From Pedobacter caeni (GTDB lineage Bacteria > Bacteroidota > Bacteroidia > Sphingobacteriales > Sphingobacteriaceae), in the NCBI RefSeq assembly GCF_900129215.1, contig NZ_FQUQ01000003.1, positions 62,001 to 126,000 of the forward strand: 64,000 nt of DNA. Direction: 5' to 3'. Shown here piece by piece: positions 43,633-52,111 of this stretch. A program made the translations under genes and the position numbers. Under the pieces are notes generated by a model. It had not been told where the DNA came from, did no database searches, and saw only the letters and a list, made by a program, of their open reading frames with translations. How positions within the stretch are numbered: the first letter of the stretch is position 1; every line of letters starts with the position of its first letter.

Positions 43633-44814
43633 TTACACAACCTCTTTTGGTTCCGGTCTTCTGGTACCGTCATACAGCTCATATTCCAGCATCCGGCAAT
43701 CCAGTTTGCCGTTGTAAAATTCTAATTTTCTGGTGGCTTTAAGGCCGATTTTTTTAGCCAGATCAGGGTTTCCGGTAAAGATATAGCCGAAATAACCTTT
43801 GCACTCCTGCTTCATGAAATCGCCCATCCGCTTATAAGTGGCTTCCAGTTTGGAATGTACCCCTAAACGCTCTCCATATTCAGGATTAAACAACACGACT
43901 CCTTTACCACCTTCCGGTACTACCGTTTCCGCAAAATCGCAAACTTCAAACGTAATCAGTGTGTCTACACCGGCAGTTTTTGCATTTTTACGGCTCACAT
44001 CTACCGCATCTTCGGAAATATCAGTGGCAATGATCTGAAGGTCTATATTTTTAATCACCTGCTCTTTCAGAATCCTGCGTTCCGCGAAAAATACTTCTTC
44101 ATCATATCCTAGGATATGCATAAAACCATAATTCATACGGAATAAGCCGGGTCTGCGGTTGGTGGCAATAAGTGCGGCTTCAATCGCTAATGTTCCGGAA
44201 CCACACATTGGGTTTACGAATGGCGATTTCTGGTCCCATTGGCTGCTCATGATCACTCCTGAGGCCAGGGCTTCCAGCATTGGTGCCTTTCCCGGGATTT
44301 TACGGTAGCCGTGTTTTGCCAGCGTTTCTCCTGAAGTGTCTATAAATATATCCGCTTCACTGTCTTTCCAGTACAAATGAACCACTGCTTTATTGGCATC
44401 AGAGCCTGAGTTAGGGCGGATTCCTTTTTTATCTTTAATGCGGTCAACAATTGCATCTTTTACCTTTAAGTTGGCAAAGAGCGGAGTGGTGATCGTAGGG
44501 TTATCCACATTTGAAGTCACCGAGAAATATCCCGAGAAATCAATCAGTTCTTCCCATTCCATATCGAGCAGTTCCCGGTACAATTCTTCCGGATTATTGG
44601 CTTTAAAGCTCTTTAAGCAATATAAGATCTGACTGGCACACCTTAAGTTCAAATTTAACTTAATGCATTCAGAGAGGGTAATATTCAACTCTACTCCTGT
44701 AGGAAAATCCCTGACAATAGTATAGCCCAGGGCTTTAACCTCTTCCTGTAGATATGGCGATAGCCGCTTGTTGCAGGTTAAGATAACCTTGCTTTTTGTG
44801 TGGAAAACTTGCAT
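43633..44814 (-). CDS. THUMP-domain class I RNA methyltransferase (RlmL/RlmK-N type)
   Basis: 393 residues. A THUMP RNA-binding domain (about 45-155) precedes a Rossmann methyltransferase with PMCGSGTLAIEAALIA (SAM loop), ATDISEDAVDVSRKNAKTAG and the catalytic motif FNPEYGERLG, where many homologues have NPPYGER. The family methylates guanine N2 in 23S rRNA, such as G2445 by RlmL. It lacks the second methyltransferase domain of the E. coli fusion RlmKL. It is divergent from the DUF3127 gene across 72 bp. Confidence 0.92.
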   Translation of the reverse strand: MQVFHTKSKVILTCNKRLSPYLQEEVKALGYTIVRDFPTGVELNITLSECIKLNLNLRCASQILYCLKSFKANNPEELYRELLDMEWEELIDFSGYFSVTSNVDNPTITTPLFANLKVKDAIVDRIKDKKGIRPNSGSDANKAVVHLYWKDSEADIFIDTSGETLAKHGYRKIPGKAPMLEALASGVIMSSQWDQKSPFVNPMCGSGTLAIEAALIATNRRPGLFRMNYGFMHILGYDEEVFFAERRILKEQVIKNIDLQIIATDISEDAVDVSRKNAKTAGVDTLITFEVCDFAETVVPEGGKGVVLFNPEYGERLGVHSKLEATYKRMGDFMKQECKGYFGYIFTGNPDLAKKIGLKATRKLEFYNGKLDCRMLEYELYDGTRRPEPKEVV

Positions 44815-44886
44815 AATTTATTGTGCGAAGTTATCAATAAAAATATAGAGATTTGAACTTCGTACGAGAATAAAACAGTAATTGTT

Positions 44887-45252
44887 ATGGAAATAAAAGG
44901 AAAAGTGCATGAAATTGGTGCATTACAACAGGTGAGTGAGACTTTTAAGAAACGTGACCTGATTATAGAATATGCAGAAAACCCTACTTATCCTGAATAC
45001 ATCAGGTTTGAGGCTCTACAAGATAAAACAGCTTTATTTGATAGCTTGAAAACTGGTGACGACGTTGAAGTTTCATTTAACTTACGTGGTCGTCCATGGA
45101 CAGACAAAGCCGGAAAAACATCTTATTTTAACAGTTTAGTGGTATGGCGTATCAATGCCCTTACTCCTGGAGCTGCAGCAGCAACCCCGGCGTATGCACC
45201 ACCAGCTGATTTAAATAGTGCTCCGGGCGAGGAAGATGATCTTCCTTTCTAA
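44887..45252 (+). CDS. DUF3127 protein with an SSB-like acidic C-terminal tip
   Basis: 121 residues. The N-terminal domain (1-95) matches DUF3127 and looks like an OB-type barrel: MEIKGKVHEIGALQQVSETFKKRDLIIEY, then VEVSFNLRGRPWTDKAGKTSYFNSLVVWRI. A flexible Pro/Ala linker (about 96-112) ends in GEEDDLPF, which closely resembles the acidic tip by which single-stranded DNA-binding protein recruits partners. This suggests an SSB-like or SSB-partner role, which is inference. The gene is monocistronic, with its own terminator. Confidence 0.85.
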   Translation: MEIKGKVHEIGALQQVSETFKKRDLIIEYAENPTYPEYIRFEALQDKTALFDSLKTGDDVEVSFNLRGRPWTDKAGKTSYFNSLVVWRINALTPGAAAATPAYAPPADLNSAPGEEDDLPF

Positions 45253-45283
45253 AGATCTTTTTTAAATAAACAAATTGACCACG

Positions 45284-45318
45284 AGGCTATCCGATCATTT
45301 CGGATAGCCTTTATTTTT
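45284..45318 (+). terminator. Rho-independent terminator of the DUF3127 gene
   Basis: AGGCTATCCGA (45284-45294) pairs perfectly with TCGGATAGCCT (45300-45310) around a TCATT loop and is followed by a T-rich tract. Confidence 0.88.
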
Positions 45319-45375
45319 TGTAGGATTAGCCTCCGGGATAAAGCCGTAGTGAATTCAGGCTAGCTGCATTTTACC

Positions 45376-45459
45376 TCCACAGTGAGCCCACCTTTTTCCT
45401 GCAAAAACGTGGACTCACTGTGGACTTAACCTGGACTTAGGGCAGACTCAGTCTGAGTC
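45376..45459. repeat. Long hairpin plus four 11-bp tandem repeats in the only large gene-free gap
   Basis: CCACAGTGAG (45377-45386) pairs with CTCACTGTGG (45414-45423), and inner CCAC/GTGG and TTTTT/AAAAA extend the stem. From 45411, units beginning GGACT, GGACT, GGACT and AGACT follow at exact 11-bp intervals (45411, 45422, 45433, 45444), ending in the palindrome GACTCAGTCTGAGTC (45445-45459). No open reading frame of note was seen in 45311-45761; the rest holds only a weak CCCAG/CTGGG pair and the promoter of the histidine kinase gene. Function unknown. Confidence 0.6.
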
Positions 45460-45666
45460 GATATCGGCTATGTGTCCCAGGGTGCTTTTCTTGTACTGGG
45501 CTTATTTTTAGAGGAGGGTCTGGTGATTTGACTTTACATTTTAAAAATAGTGGTTTTTTCAGTAATACATCTTATACTGGATTTTCTTCGACATAGGACT
45601 GTCTGCTCTGGCTTTACATTAAGGCTCCGGATCGGATGGTTTTAATATCGTTTTCCCAGGTATTTG

Positions 45667-45734
45667 TGTTAAATTGTTTTTCTCTACAGCAAAATCCGGT
45701 GTTAAAAAGTGTTAAATAAGCACTTTTCTGTTAA
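45667..45734 (+). promoter_or_regulatory. TGTTAA repeats upstream of the histidine kinase/regulator genes
   Basis: TGTTAA occurs at 45667-45672, 45700-45705, 45710-45715 and 45729-45734, with intervals of 33, 10 and 19 bp. The last three directly precede the -7 element at 45743-45750, as expected for sites of an OmpR-class activator. Confidence 0.5.
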
Positions 45735-45742
45735 TCCTTATT

Positions 45743-45750
45743 TATTTTTG
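45743..45750 (+). promoter_or_regulatory. -7 promoter element of the histidine kinase gene
   Basis: TATTTTTG matches TAnnTTTG exactly and ends 11 bp before the ATG at 45762. Confidence 0.55.
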
Positions 45751-45761
45751 AATATCCTGTA

Positions 45762-47600
45762 ATGAAGAAAAGAAGCCTTTGGTTAATCACCGCCTTAATG
45801 ACCATAGCCTTGCTTGGTGTTTTTGTAATGCAATTGTATTACATAAGGGAGGCCTATAACCTAAAATCACAGCTTTTCGAACAGGACGTTACCCAGGCTT
45901 TAACAGCTGTTGTTAATAAAGTTCAGAAAAGATATGCTGCAAGTCACCTCAGTAAAAAGGACGGTCAGCTTAGGGAACAAAGGGAGGCTGAGCTACAGGA
46001 TAAAGCTCAGTTGCTGGTAAATTTTAAGGAACAGCATAAAGAAAAAGAAGAGCTCCGGAAATTAGAACAGCAAAAAAAGATCATTGCAGATTTAAATATG
46101 CAGGATAGTGTGATCAGGAACAACTATGTCCGTCCAATGATCATCACTGAAAAAGAGTTTGTATCATTATCCAGTCTCGACAATGATAAAAGATCTCCAT
46201 TACAGGTAGATATGAACCTGGGCGTGGATAAAGCCGGAAACGTGATTACCGCAAATGTCAACCAGACCTATATCCCTGAAAAAATAGTAACTTTTAAAGT
46301 CACTGCCGACCGTTTGCCTGATAGTATCCGATACCTGGCCTTTAACGCATTTAGCCATAAACCCCTGCTGATTACACTTCCAAGGGTGTCTCCGGAAATG
46401 GTAGCGAAATTTAAAAGCGAAGATGAGATTGAAGAACAAAAGTTCAAACGGGCTTTTAAAGAGTTACTCACAGATACGGTCATTATTAAAGCGAATAGCT
46501 TGTATTACCTGGAAGATGTGGCTAAAGAAATGCAACAGGAAAATGTGCCTATCGATGAACGGGTGCCTCGTGATGTGCTCGACACACTCATCAGGAATGA
46601 GCTGTTGAACAGGAACATCAAGCTGAATTATGATTTTTGGGTAAAACTGGCGAATAAAGATTCCCTTTTATACCGCAGGATTTCTAATTCTTATGTAGAA
46701 CCGATTCCTGCTGACGTTCATAAAGCAGCCTTGTTTAGCAATGATATTTTCCGTGATCCGGGGATGTTATACGTAAACTTCCCAAATGAAAATTCATTGA
46801 TCCTGGGAAACCTGAGTGTCACTATGGCCTCATCTGCAGGATTACTACTGGTGCTGATCTTCATTTTTGCTTATACCATTTATGCCATCTTAAAACAAAA
46901 GAAAATCTCTGAAATGAAGACCGACTTCATCAATAATATGACCCACGAATTTAAAACTCCTGTGGCAACGATTATGATTGCAAGTGAGGCCCTGAAAGAT
47001 CCGGAAATTACGGAAGATAAGAGTAGGGTGAAACGATTGGCAGGAATCATCTATGATGAAAATGTACGTCTTGGAAACCATATTGAACGGGTCCTGAGTA
47101 TCGCCAGACTGGAAAAGAAAGAATTGAAACTTGAACAGACGGAATTGAACATCAATGACCTGATTCTGGTCGTGGTGGATAGCATGAGCCTTCAGTTACA
47201 AAAGAAAGATGCGGTTATTAAATTGCATCTGGATGCCAGTCAGCCGCTCATTTATGCCGATGAATTGCACCTTTCCAATGTCATTTATAACCTGATTGAC
47301 AATGCCAACAAGTATAGTGTAAATGCACCTCAGATTACACTTAGCACTAAAAACGCAGGCAGAAACCTGGTCATAGAAATCGCTGATGAAGGGATTGGGA
47401 TGACCAAGGAACAAACAAAACGGGTTTTTGACCAATTCTACAGGGTGCCAACAGGAAATTTACATGATGTAAAAGGATTCGGGCTCGGACTGAACTATGT
47501 ACAGGATATCATCGATCAGATGAACGGTGTAATCAAAGTGCATAGTGAAAAAGATAAAGGGACTGTATTTGAAATAATATTACCGCTAAACCATAACTAA
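45762..47600 (+). CDS. Membrane sensor histidine kinase (RprX-like)
   Basis: 612 residues. A transmembrane helix at about 7-27 is followed by a large periplasmic sensor of some 320 residues, with a charged coiled-coil-like stretch at about 60-115 (QLREQREAELQDKAQLLVNF). A second transmembrane helix (about 352-376) precedes HisKA with H395 (NNMTHEFKTPVATI) and a HATPase domain (NLIDNANKYS, IADEGIGMTKEQTKRVFDQF, GFGLGLNYVQDI). The stop codon overlaps the regulator start by 1 bp. The signal is unknown. Confidence 0.93.
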   Translation: MKKRSLWLITALMTIALLGVFVMQLYYIREAYNLKSQLFEQDVTQALTAVVNKVQKRYAASHLSKKDGQLREQREAELQDKAQLLVNFKEQHKEKEELRKLEQQKKIIADLNMQDSVIRNNYVRPMIITEKEFVSLSSLDNDKRSPLQVDMNLGVDKAGNVITANVNQTYIPEKIVTFKVTADRLPDSIRYLAFNAFSHKPLLITLPRVSPEMVAKFKSEDEIEEQKFKRAFKELLTDTVIIKANSLYYLEDVAKEMQQENVPIDERVPRDVLDTLIRNELLNRNIKLNYDFWVKLANKDSLLYRRISNSYVEPIPADVHKAALFSNDIFRDPGMLYVNFPNENSLILGNLSVTMASSAGLLLVLIFIFAYTIYAILKQKKISEMKTDFINNMTHEFKTPVATIMIASEALKDPEITEDKSRVKRLAGIIYDENVRLGNHIERVLSIARLEKKELKLEQTELNINDLILVVVDSMSLQLQKKDAVIKLHLDASQPLIYADELHLSNVIYNLIDNANKYSVNAPQITLSTKNAGRNLVIEIADEGIGMTKEQTKRVFDQFYRVPTGNLHDVKGFGLGLNYVQDIIDQMNGVIKVHSEKDKGTVFEIILPLNHN

Positions 47601-48295
47601 TGAAAAGAATTCTATTGGTAGAAGATGATCCGAATCTGGGTTTACTTTTGCAAGATTACCTGCAACTTAAAGGCAAATTTGATGTCATCCTGTGTGTAGA
47701 TGGGGAGGAGGGCCTCAGGGCTTTTGGAAAGCAGGAATTTGACATGTGCATCCTCGATGTCATGATGCCTAAGAAAGATGGATTTACGCTGGGTAAAGAG
47801 ATCAGGAAAATCAACCAGCATATCCCTATCATTTTTGCAACGGCAAAAGCGATGATGGAAGACAAAGCCTCTGCTTATGATCTTGGTGGGGATGATTACA
47901 TTACCAAACCCTTCAGGATTGAGGAATTACTTTTAAGAATTAATGCCTTATTGAAACGGGTATCTGCAAAAGAAGGGGTAGAAGTAAGCCCGGTGGAAAC
48001 TCAATTCCAGATTGGTGATTATACTTTTGATTATACGACCCAACTGATTCACTTTAACGGACAACAGCAGAAACTCAGTACCAAAGAAGCAGAGCTGTTA
48101 CAATTGCTGTGTTTAAAGAAGAATGCAGTGCTTACCCGTGAAGAAGCGCTGCTGAGCATCTGGCATGATGACAATTATTTTAACGGACGCAGCATGGATG
48201 TGTTTTTAAGTAAACTGAGGAAATACCTTAGAGAAGACCCTAAGGTGGAAATCCTGAATGTTCATGGTAAAGGATATAAGCTATTGGTAAACTAA
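47600..48295 (+). CDS. OmpR-family response regulator
   Basis: 231 residues: receiver domain with acidic pair D9/D10, phospho-acceptor D53 (MCILDVMMPKKDGF) and lysine in DDYITKPF (about 103), then a winged-helix output domain (about 135-231, with LSTKEAELLQLLCLKKNAVLTREEALLSIW and VLSKLRKYL-type recognition helix SMDVFLSKLRKYLREDPK). It pairs with the kinase just before it. OmpR-class regulators bind tandem repeats spaced 10-11 bp, which is the spacing of the TGTTAA repeats upstream of this operon and of the nearby beta-barrel gene. Confidence 0.95.
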   Translation: MKRILLVEDDPNLGLLLQDYLQLKGKFDVILCVDGEEGLRAFGKQEFDMCILDVMMPKKDGFTLGKEIRKINQHIPIIFATAKAMMEDKASAYDLGGDDYITKPFRIEELLLRINALLKRVSAKEGVEVSPVETQFQIGDYTFDYTTQLIHFNGQQQKLSTKEAELLQLLCLKKNAVLTREEALLSIWHDDNYFNGRSMDVFLSKLRKYLREDPKVEILNVHGKGYKLLVN

Positions 48296-49059
48296 AGGCT
48301 GAAAGCCTTTAGTGCAACCTGAGCATATTCACCCCAGTCTTTCAGTGCAGCATGAATGGTATCCATCAATCCTTTATTGTTCATCTGCTTTCCTTTTACC
48401 GGAGCTTTTAGCTCCGCATCGGTTACCGGTCTGTCTTTGATACTTGTGGCAAACCAGGATACATTCTCGTGCGGCAAAGCAACACCCAAAATCATACCTG
48501 GTAGTCCTCTGAATGATTCCGGGCCACCGGAAACAGGAATCTTGTCTGTATAGAAGGCCACTACATAGACAGAATCAAGCACAATTGCATTAGCCCTCCT
48601 GCATTCATACCCGGCAATTTCCCTGGTTTCTTCTGTTATTTTCCAGTTGATCTTTCTGGTGCTGTCCTTTACGAGGTAAATTTCTTCATATATGTTTTTC
48701 TGAGCAATAAAACTCGATTTGCCGAGATCTGTAAAAATGGTGTTGTTTTGCGTGGAAGTGGGGTCATCTCCAAAAAAACCTCTCGACATTTCCTCTTTAA
48801 CAGGGGTAAACAGGGTCTTATCTTTTGAAAAAGCAAGGGTGCTTTTCGAAACTTTGAATTGAGGGTTGCTTTTTTTATAGGCATCAAAAGCTTCCTGCAT
48901 ATAAGAAGCATTGTCTTTGTTCATGCTTTTTTTAATCAGCGCATACATATTGGTTTTCCTTTCAAATTCAATCAGCCCATCGGTAGTAAACCGTACATTC
49001 TGAGCCTGTGTAAGGGTATATCCAAATAGTAAAAAAAATAAAATCAGTGGCTTTTTCAT
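48292..49059 (-). CDS. GLPGLI-family exported protein
   Basis: 255 residues with signal peptide MKKPLILFFLLFGYTLTQAQ. The family motif appears as FRGLPGMILGVALPHENVSW near residue 193-212. Typical family blocks are VRFTTDGLIEFERKTNMYALI and RKINWKITEETREIAGYECRRANA. The role of GLPGLI proteins is not established. They usually lie beside outer-membrane receptor-like proteins, as here (5 bp downstream of one). It overlaps the convergent regulator gene by 4 bp. Confidence 0.92.
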   Translation of the reverse strand: MKKPLILFFLLFGYTLTQAQNVRFTTDGLIEFERKTNMYALIKKSMNKDNASYMQEAFDAYKKSNPQFKVSKSTLAFSKDKTLFTPVKEEMSRGFFGDDPTSTQNNTIFTDLGKSSFIAQKNIYEEIYLVKDSTRKINWKITEETREIAGYECRRANAIVLDSVYVVAFYTDKIPVSGGPESFRGLPGMILGVALPHENVSWFATSIKDRPVTDAELKAPVKGKQMNNKGLMDTIHAALKDWGEYAQVALKAFSL

Positions 49060-49064
49060 TGTGC

Positions 49065-51860
49065 TTAAGGTTTAGGGGCTGATCCGCCCATTTTATTAAA
49101 ATCCCAGATCAGGGATAACATGAAATATCTTTTTATAGTGGTATAGTTGCTTTGCGTGATTCTGTTATTGCTGGAGTTGCGGTCAAAGCCAACATTCTGA
49201 TTGAGTAAGTCATTTGCAGATGCCGTCAGTTTAAGGTTCTCTTCTTTAAAGAATTTTTTACTGATGGAAGCATTCCAGATGAAACGCTCAAACTCCTGGT
49301 TGAAGGTTTGGGTTTTGGCCCTGTACTCGTAATCCCCATCTGTTCCAATCTCTAATTTTCCAGGGAGATGGAAACTGAAACTTGCTTCAGCTTTAGTACC
49401 CCATCCGTTGTTACTGAGTTGTTTCTGCAAAGAGGATTCGCTGGTATTGTAAGTAGGACCAGCGGATATAGAGAGCGCATATCCTTTCTCTTTATACTTT
49501 GATAAACGCAGTTGTCCGCCGTAAGAATTGGATTTTGTGTTATTGAGCTCCTGATCGACCAAATTGTAGTTCGTACTCCCGTTCATATTTCCATTCAATC
49601 CGATGTTCATGTCAAAAAGTTTAATTTTCCGGTCAAGGTAAACATAGACTCCATAATTAATTGGGGTTTTTTCTGATAAATTGATCGACTGAGAGGTGCT
49701 TTTTCCAGCCTTATCAGTGATGACGCTGTTGGTGATGGCATTGGAGTTGAAACCATAATTAGCACCTACATAGATAGACTGACCACTCATTACTTTATAG
49801 GAGTTATAGCCGGCATTGATACTGCTGTTGAAAGAAGGCCGCAGGTTCGGATTCCCTTCTATGATATTCAAGGGGTCTGTATTTACCTTCAGCGGCTGAA
49901 GCTGATCTATGCCAGGTTGCCTTGTGCTTCCGTTATAACTGAGACTGAAAGAAGCCATTTGCGAGAAGTTATACCTGAAACTAGCCTGAGGGTTCCAGTT
50001 GGTGAAATTTCTTTTGTAGGTGGTGTTCGTATACTTGTTGAATTGCTCAAATTTCACATCACTGATTTTAGTTCCAAAGTCGATGACCGATTTTCCCTTT
50101 TTAAAATTGAATATGGCTCCACCCTGATTCGAAAGCTGATTCAGCTCAAAACTGTTGCTGTATTCCTGATCCAGAATGCTGTAACTGCCATCGGTGGCCT
50201 TGTTAAAGGACTTTCGGTCTGAAACACCTTTGTTGATCCCCAATCCATAATTTACGATCAGGGAAAGTACTTTGCTGAGGGGTTCAGTATAGGTTAGGTT
50301 ACTGTTGAAAACACTGCTGGTGCTGTTGTTCGTTTTGTATTGATCCACGGTTTCCTTGTGGGAAAAAATTCCTTTTTCGTCAAAGAACTGGTTGTCAGAA
50401 TACAAAAAGCCAGTGCTTTTATTGTCATTGACTGCCTGACTGAGTCTCAAAGAGAAAGTACGTCCTTTTTTCTTTAATTTATGAGTATAGAACGCGCTGG
50501 CATTTAAAATCCTCTGATTTCCGTCATTGCTGGATCTGTTATCGCTCGTGTTTAACTGGGTTAGGTCATCTCTGGTACTCGACGCGAATGATTTATCCTC
50601 TTTGTTGCTATCTTTTAAGGTTCCGTCAACGGAAACTTTCAGGGTAGAATTGGAGTCAAGGTTAATGGAATAGGCTGCATCCAGTTTTTGCCTGAACATC
50701 CGGTTGTTGAAGCTCCCGTTAGCTGTGGTGTTATAAGTCTGTTTGGGGATATTGTTCTGGGTTAAAGTCGTGTTGGTTCCATCCACATCCATCGAGCCAA
50801 TTTTATAATTGGTGTTAATGGTTTCTTTGTCCTTATTCCATTTATTGTCGAAATGAACGCCACCACTTCTCGTCAGAGGAATTCCCCGTCCATCATACCT
50901 GCCACTAAAAGAATCCAGACCATCATCACCTCCACCAGTAAAAAACATCATACCGCCATCCTCAGTCATTTCCATTTGAGAGCCAGCATATTTGTCATTG
51001 TCCTCCCAGCCCAAACCCGTTTTTCCTGTATTGCCAATTGTACCATAGGCAGAGAGCTTCTTCTTACCTTTGAAGGCGTTAAACATGCCTTGTCCCTGGT
51101 AAAATTTTTCCGTTCCTGCTCCTGCGTCTACCTTACCGAAATAACCATTCTTTTTATCTTCTTTGAGCTGAATATTAATCGTTTTATTTTTTTGCCCGTC
51201 GTCTATACCGGTAAAAGCAGCCTGATCACTTTTCTTGTCATACAACTGAACCTTGTCCACCATGTCACCCCGTAAGTTTTTAGTCACAAGGGTCGGGTCA
51301 TCACCAAAAAACTCTTCTCCGTCAACAAGTACTTTATTTACGGTCTTTCCCTGTGCGGTAATTTTTCCGTTTTTATCTACTGTAATACCCGGAAGCTGCT
51401 TTAACAGGTCCTCTACTTTTGAATTTGGCTGGATCTTATAGGCTGCAGCATTGAATTCTGTAGTATCACCCTTTATTTTTATAGCGGCAATATTTCCCTG
51501 AATAATTACTCCTTTCAGGATTGTTGCTTTCAGGGTCATATTCATCTGTCCAAAATCCCGTATTTTCTTTGCGGAATCCAGTTGGAAGCCTTCTACATAA
51601 TCTGCGTAACCGGGATAGCTCAGCAATAGGATAAATTTGCCGGGAGAAAGATTACTCAGGCTAAAAGAACCATCGGCAGTAGCCCTGGTAAATGTAACGA
51701 GCGTAGAATCTTTGGCTTTTAAAAGGGTAATGGTCGAATTGACCATTTTGTAACTCGCGGCAGTATCTGTTACTAAACCTCTGACCTCATACTGGCTTTG
51801 AGCAAATAAAGAGACTGAGCTCATACAGAATAAGATAAGGGCTAAAATTTTATGTTTCAT
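49065..51860 (-). CDS. TonB-receptor-like outer-membrane beta-barrel protein
   Basis: 931 residues: signal peptide (1-20), carboxypeptidase-regulatory-like domain (about 24-112), plug-like region (about 130-240, with PNSKVEDLLKQLPGITVDKNGKI and KVLVDGEEFFGDDPTLVTKNL) and a long beta-barrel rich in Asn, Ser and Tyr, ending in a short Pro-rich tail. It belongs to the outer membrane beta-barrel family that pairs with GLPGLI proteins. No SusD partner is present. TTAACA-type repeats lie 50-86 bp upstream. Transport or stress-related function cannot be told apart. Confidence 0.92.
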   Translation of the reverse strand: MKHKILALILFCMSSVSLFAQSQYEVRGLVTDTAASYKMVNSTITLLKAKDSTLVTFTRATADGSFSLSNLSPGKFILLLSYPGYADYVEGFQLDSAKKIRDFGQMNMTLKATILKGVIIQGNIAAIKIKGDTTEFNAAAYKIQPNSKVEDLLKQLPGITVDKNGKITAQGKTVNKVLVDGEEFFGDDPTLVTKNLRGDMVDKVQLYDKKSDQAAFTGIDDGQKNKTINIQLKEDKKNGYFGKVDAGAGTEKFYQGQGMFNAFKGKKKLSAYGTIGNTGKTGLGWEDNDKYAGSQMEMTEDGGMMFFTGGGDDGLDSFSGRYDGRGIPLTRSGGVHFDNKWNKDKETINTNYKIGSMDVDGTNTTLTQNNIPKQTYNTTANGSFNNRMFRQKLDAAYSINLDSNSTLKVSVDGTLKDSNKEDKSFASSTRDDLTQLNTSDNRSSNDGNQRILNASAFYTHKLKKKGRTFSLRLSQAVNDNKSTGFLYSDNQFFDEKGIFSHKETVDQYKTNNSTSSVFNSNLTYTEPLSKVLSLIVNYGLGINKGVSDRKSFNKATDGSYSILDQEYSNSFELNQLSNQGGAIFNFKKGKSVIDFGTKISDVKFEQFNKYTNTTYKRNFTNWNPQASFRYNFSQMASFSLSYNGSTRQPGIDQLQPLKVNTDPLNIIEGNPNLRPSFNSSINAGYNSYKVMSGQSIYVGANYGFNSNAITNSVITDKAGKSTSQSINLSEKTPINYGVYVYLDRKIKLFDMNIGLNGNMNGSTNYNLVDQELNNTKSNSYGGQLRLSKYKEKGYALSISAGPTYNTSESSLQKQLSNNGWGTKAEASFSFHLPGKLEIGTDGDYEYRAKTQTFNQEFERFIWNASISKKFFKEENLKLTASANDLLNQNVGFDRNSSNNRITQSNYTTIKRYFMLSLIWDFNKMGGSAPKP

Positions 51861-51880
51861 TCGGGGAAATGTTGGTTAAT

Positions 51881-51946
51881 CTAAGGTATAACTAAAGCTT
51901 TAGTAACAGTGTTAAATAATCCTTAAAAACTGTTAAATTATGTTAA
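51881..51946 (-). promoter_or_regulatory. Promoter of the beta-barrel/GLPGLI operon with phased TTAACA repeats
   Basis: A -7-like element (TACCTTAG on the minus strand, 51881-51888) has one mismatch to TAnnTTTG. Upstream of it, plus-strand TGTTAA lies at 51910, 51931 and 51941, with CCTTAA at 51921. The steps are 11, 10 and 10 bp, one DNA turn each. Confidence 0.5.
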
Positions 51947-52111
51947 AAGGTATTTCTTGTCGACCTGCTATTAAGACAGTCATTGCATGGATAAGTCTTA
52001 GACATTAGACGTAATTGTTTTGATATGTTGCAAAGCCGATCATTTTTTATTCATCTATCCCAAATATCCCTGTGGTGTTTTCTATCTTTAGCGCTGCTTA
52101 AACTCATACAC

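Noticed and set aside
45253..45761. Hidden small gene in the largest gap
   Set aside because: No frame with a plausible start, length and composition was found; the gap is explained by a terminator, repeats and a promoter.
49065..51860. Polysaccharide utilisation locus (SusC/SusD)
   Set aside because: No SusD gene lies beside this barrel protein or the receptor at 21.9 kb, and the nearby sulfatase is separated and on the other strand.
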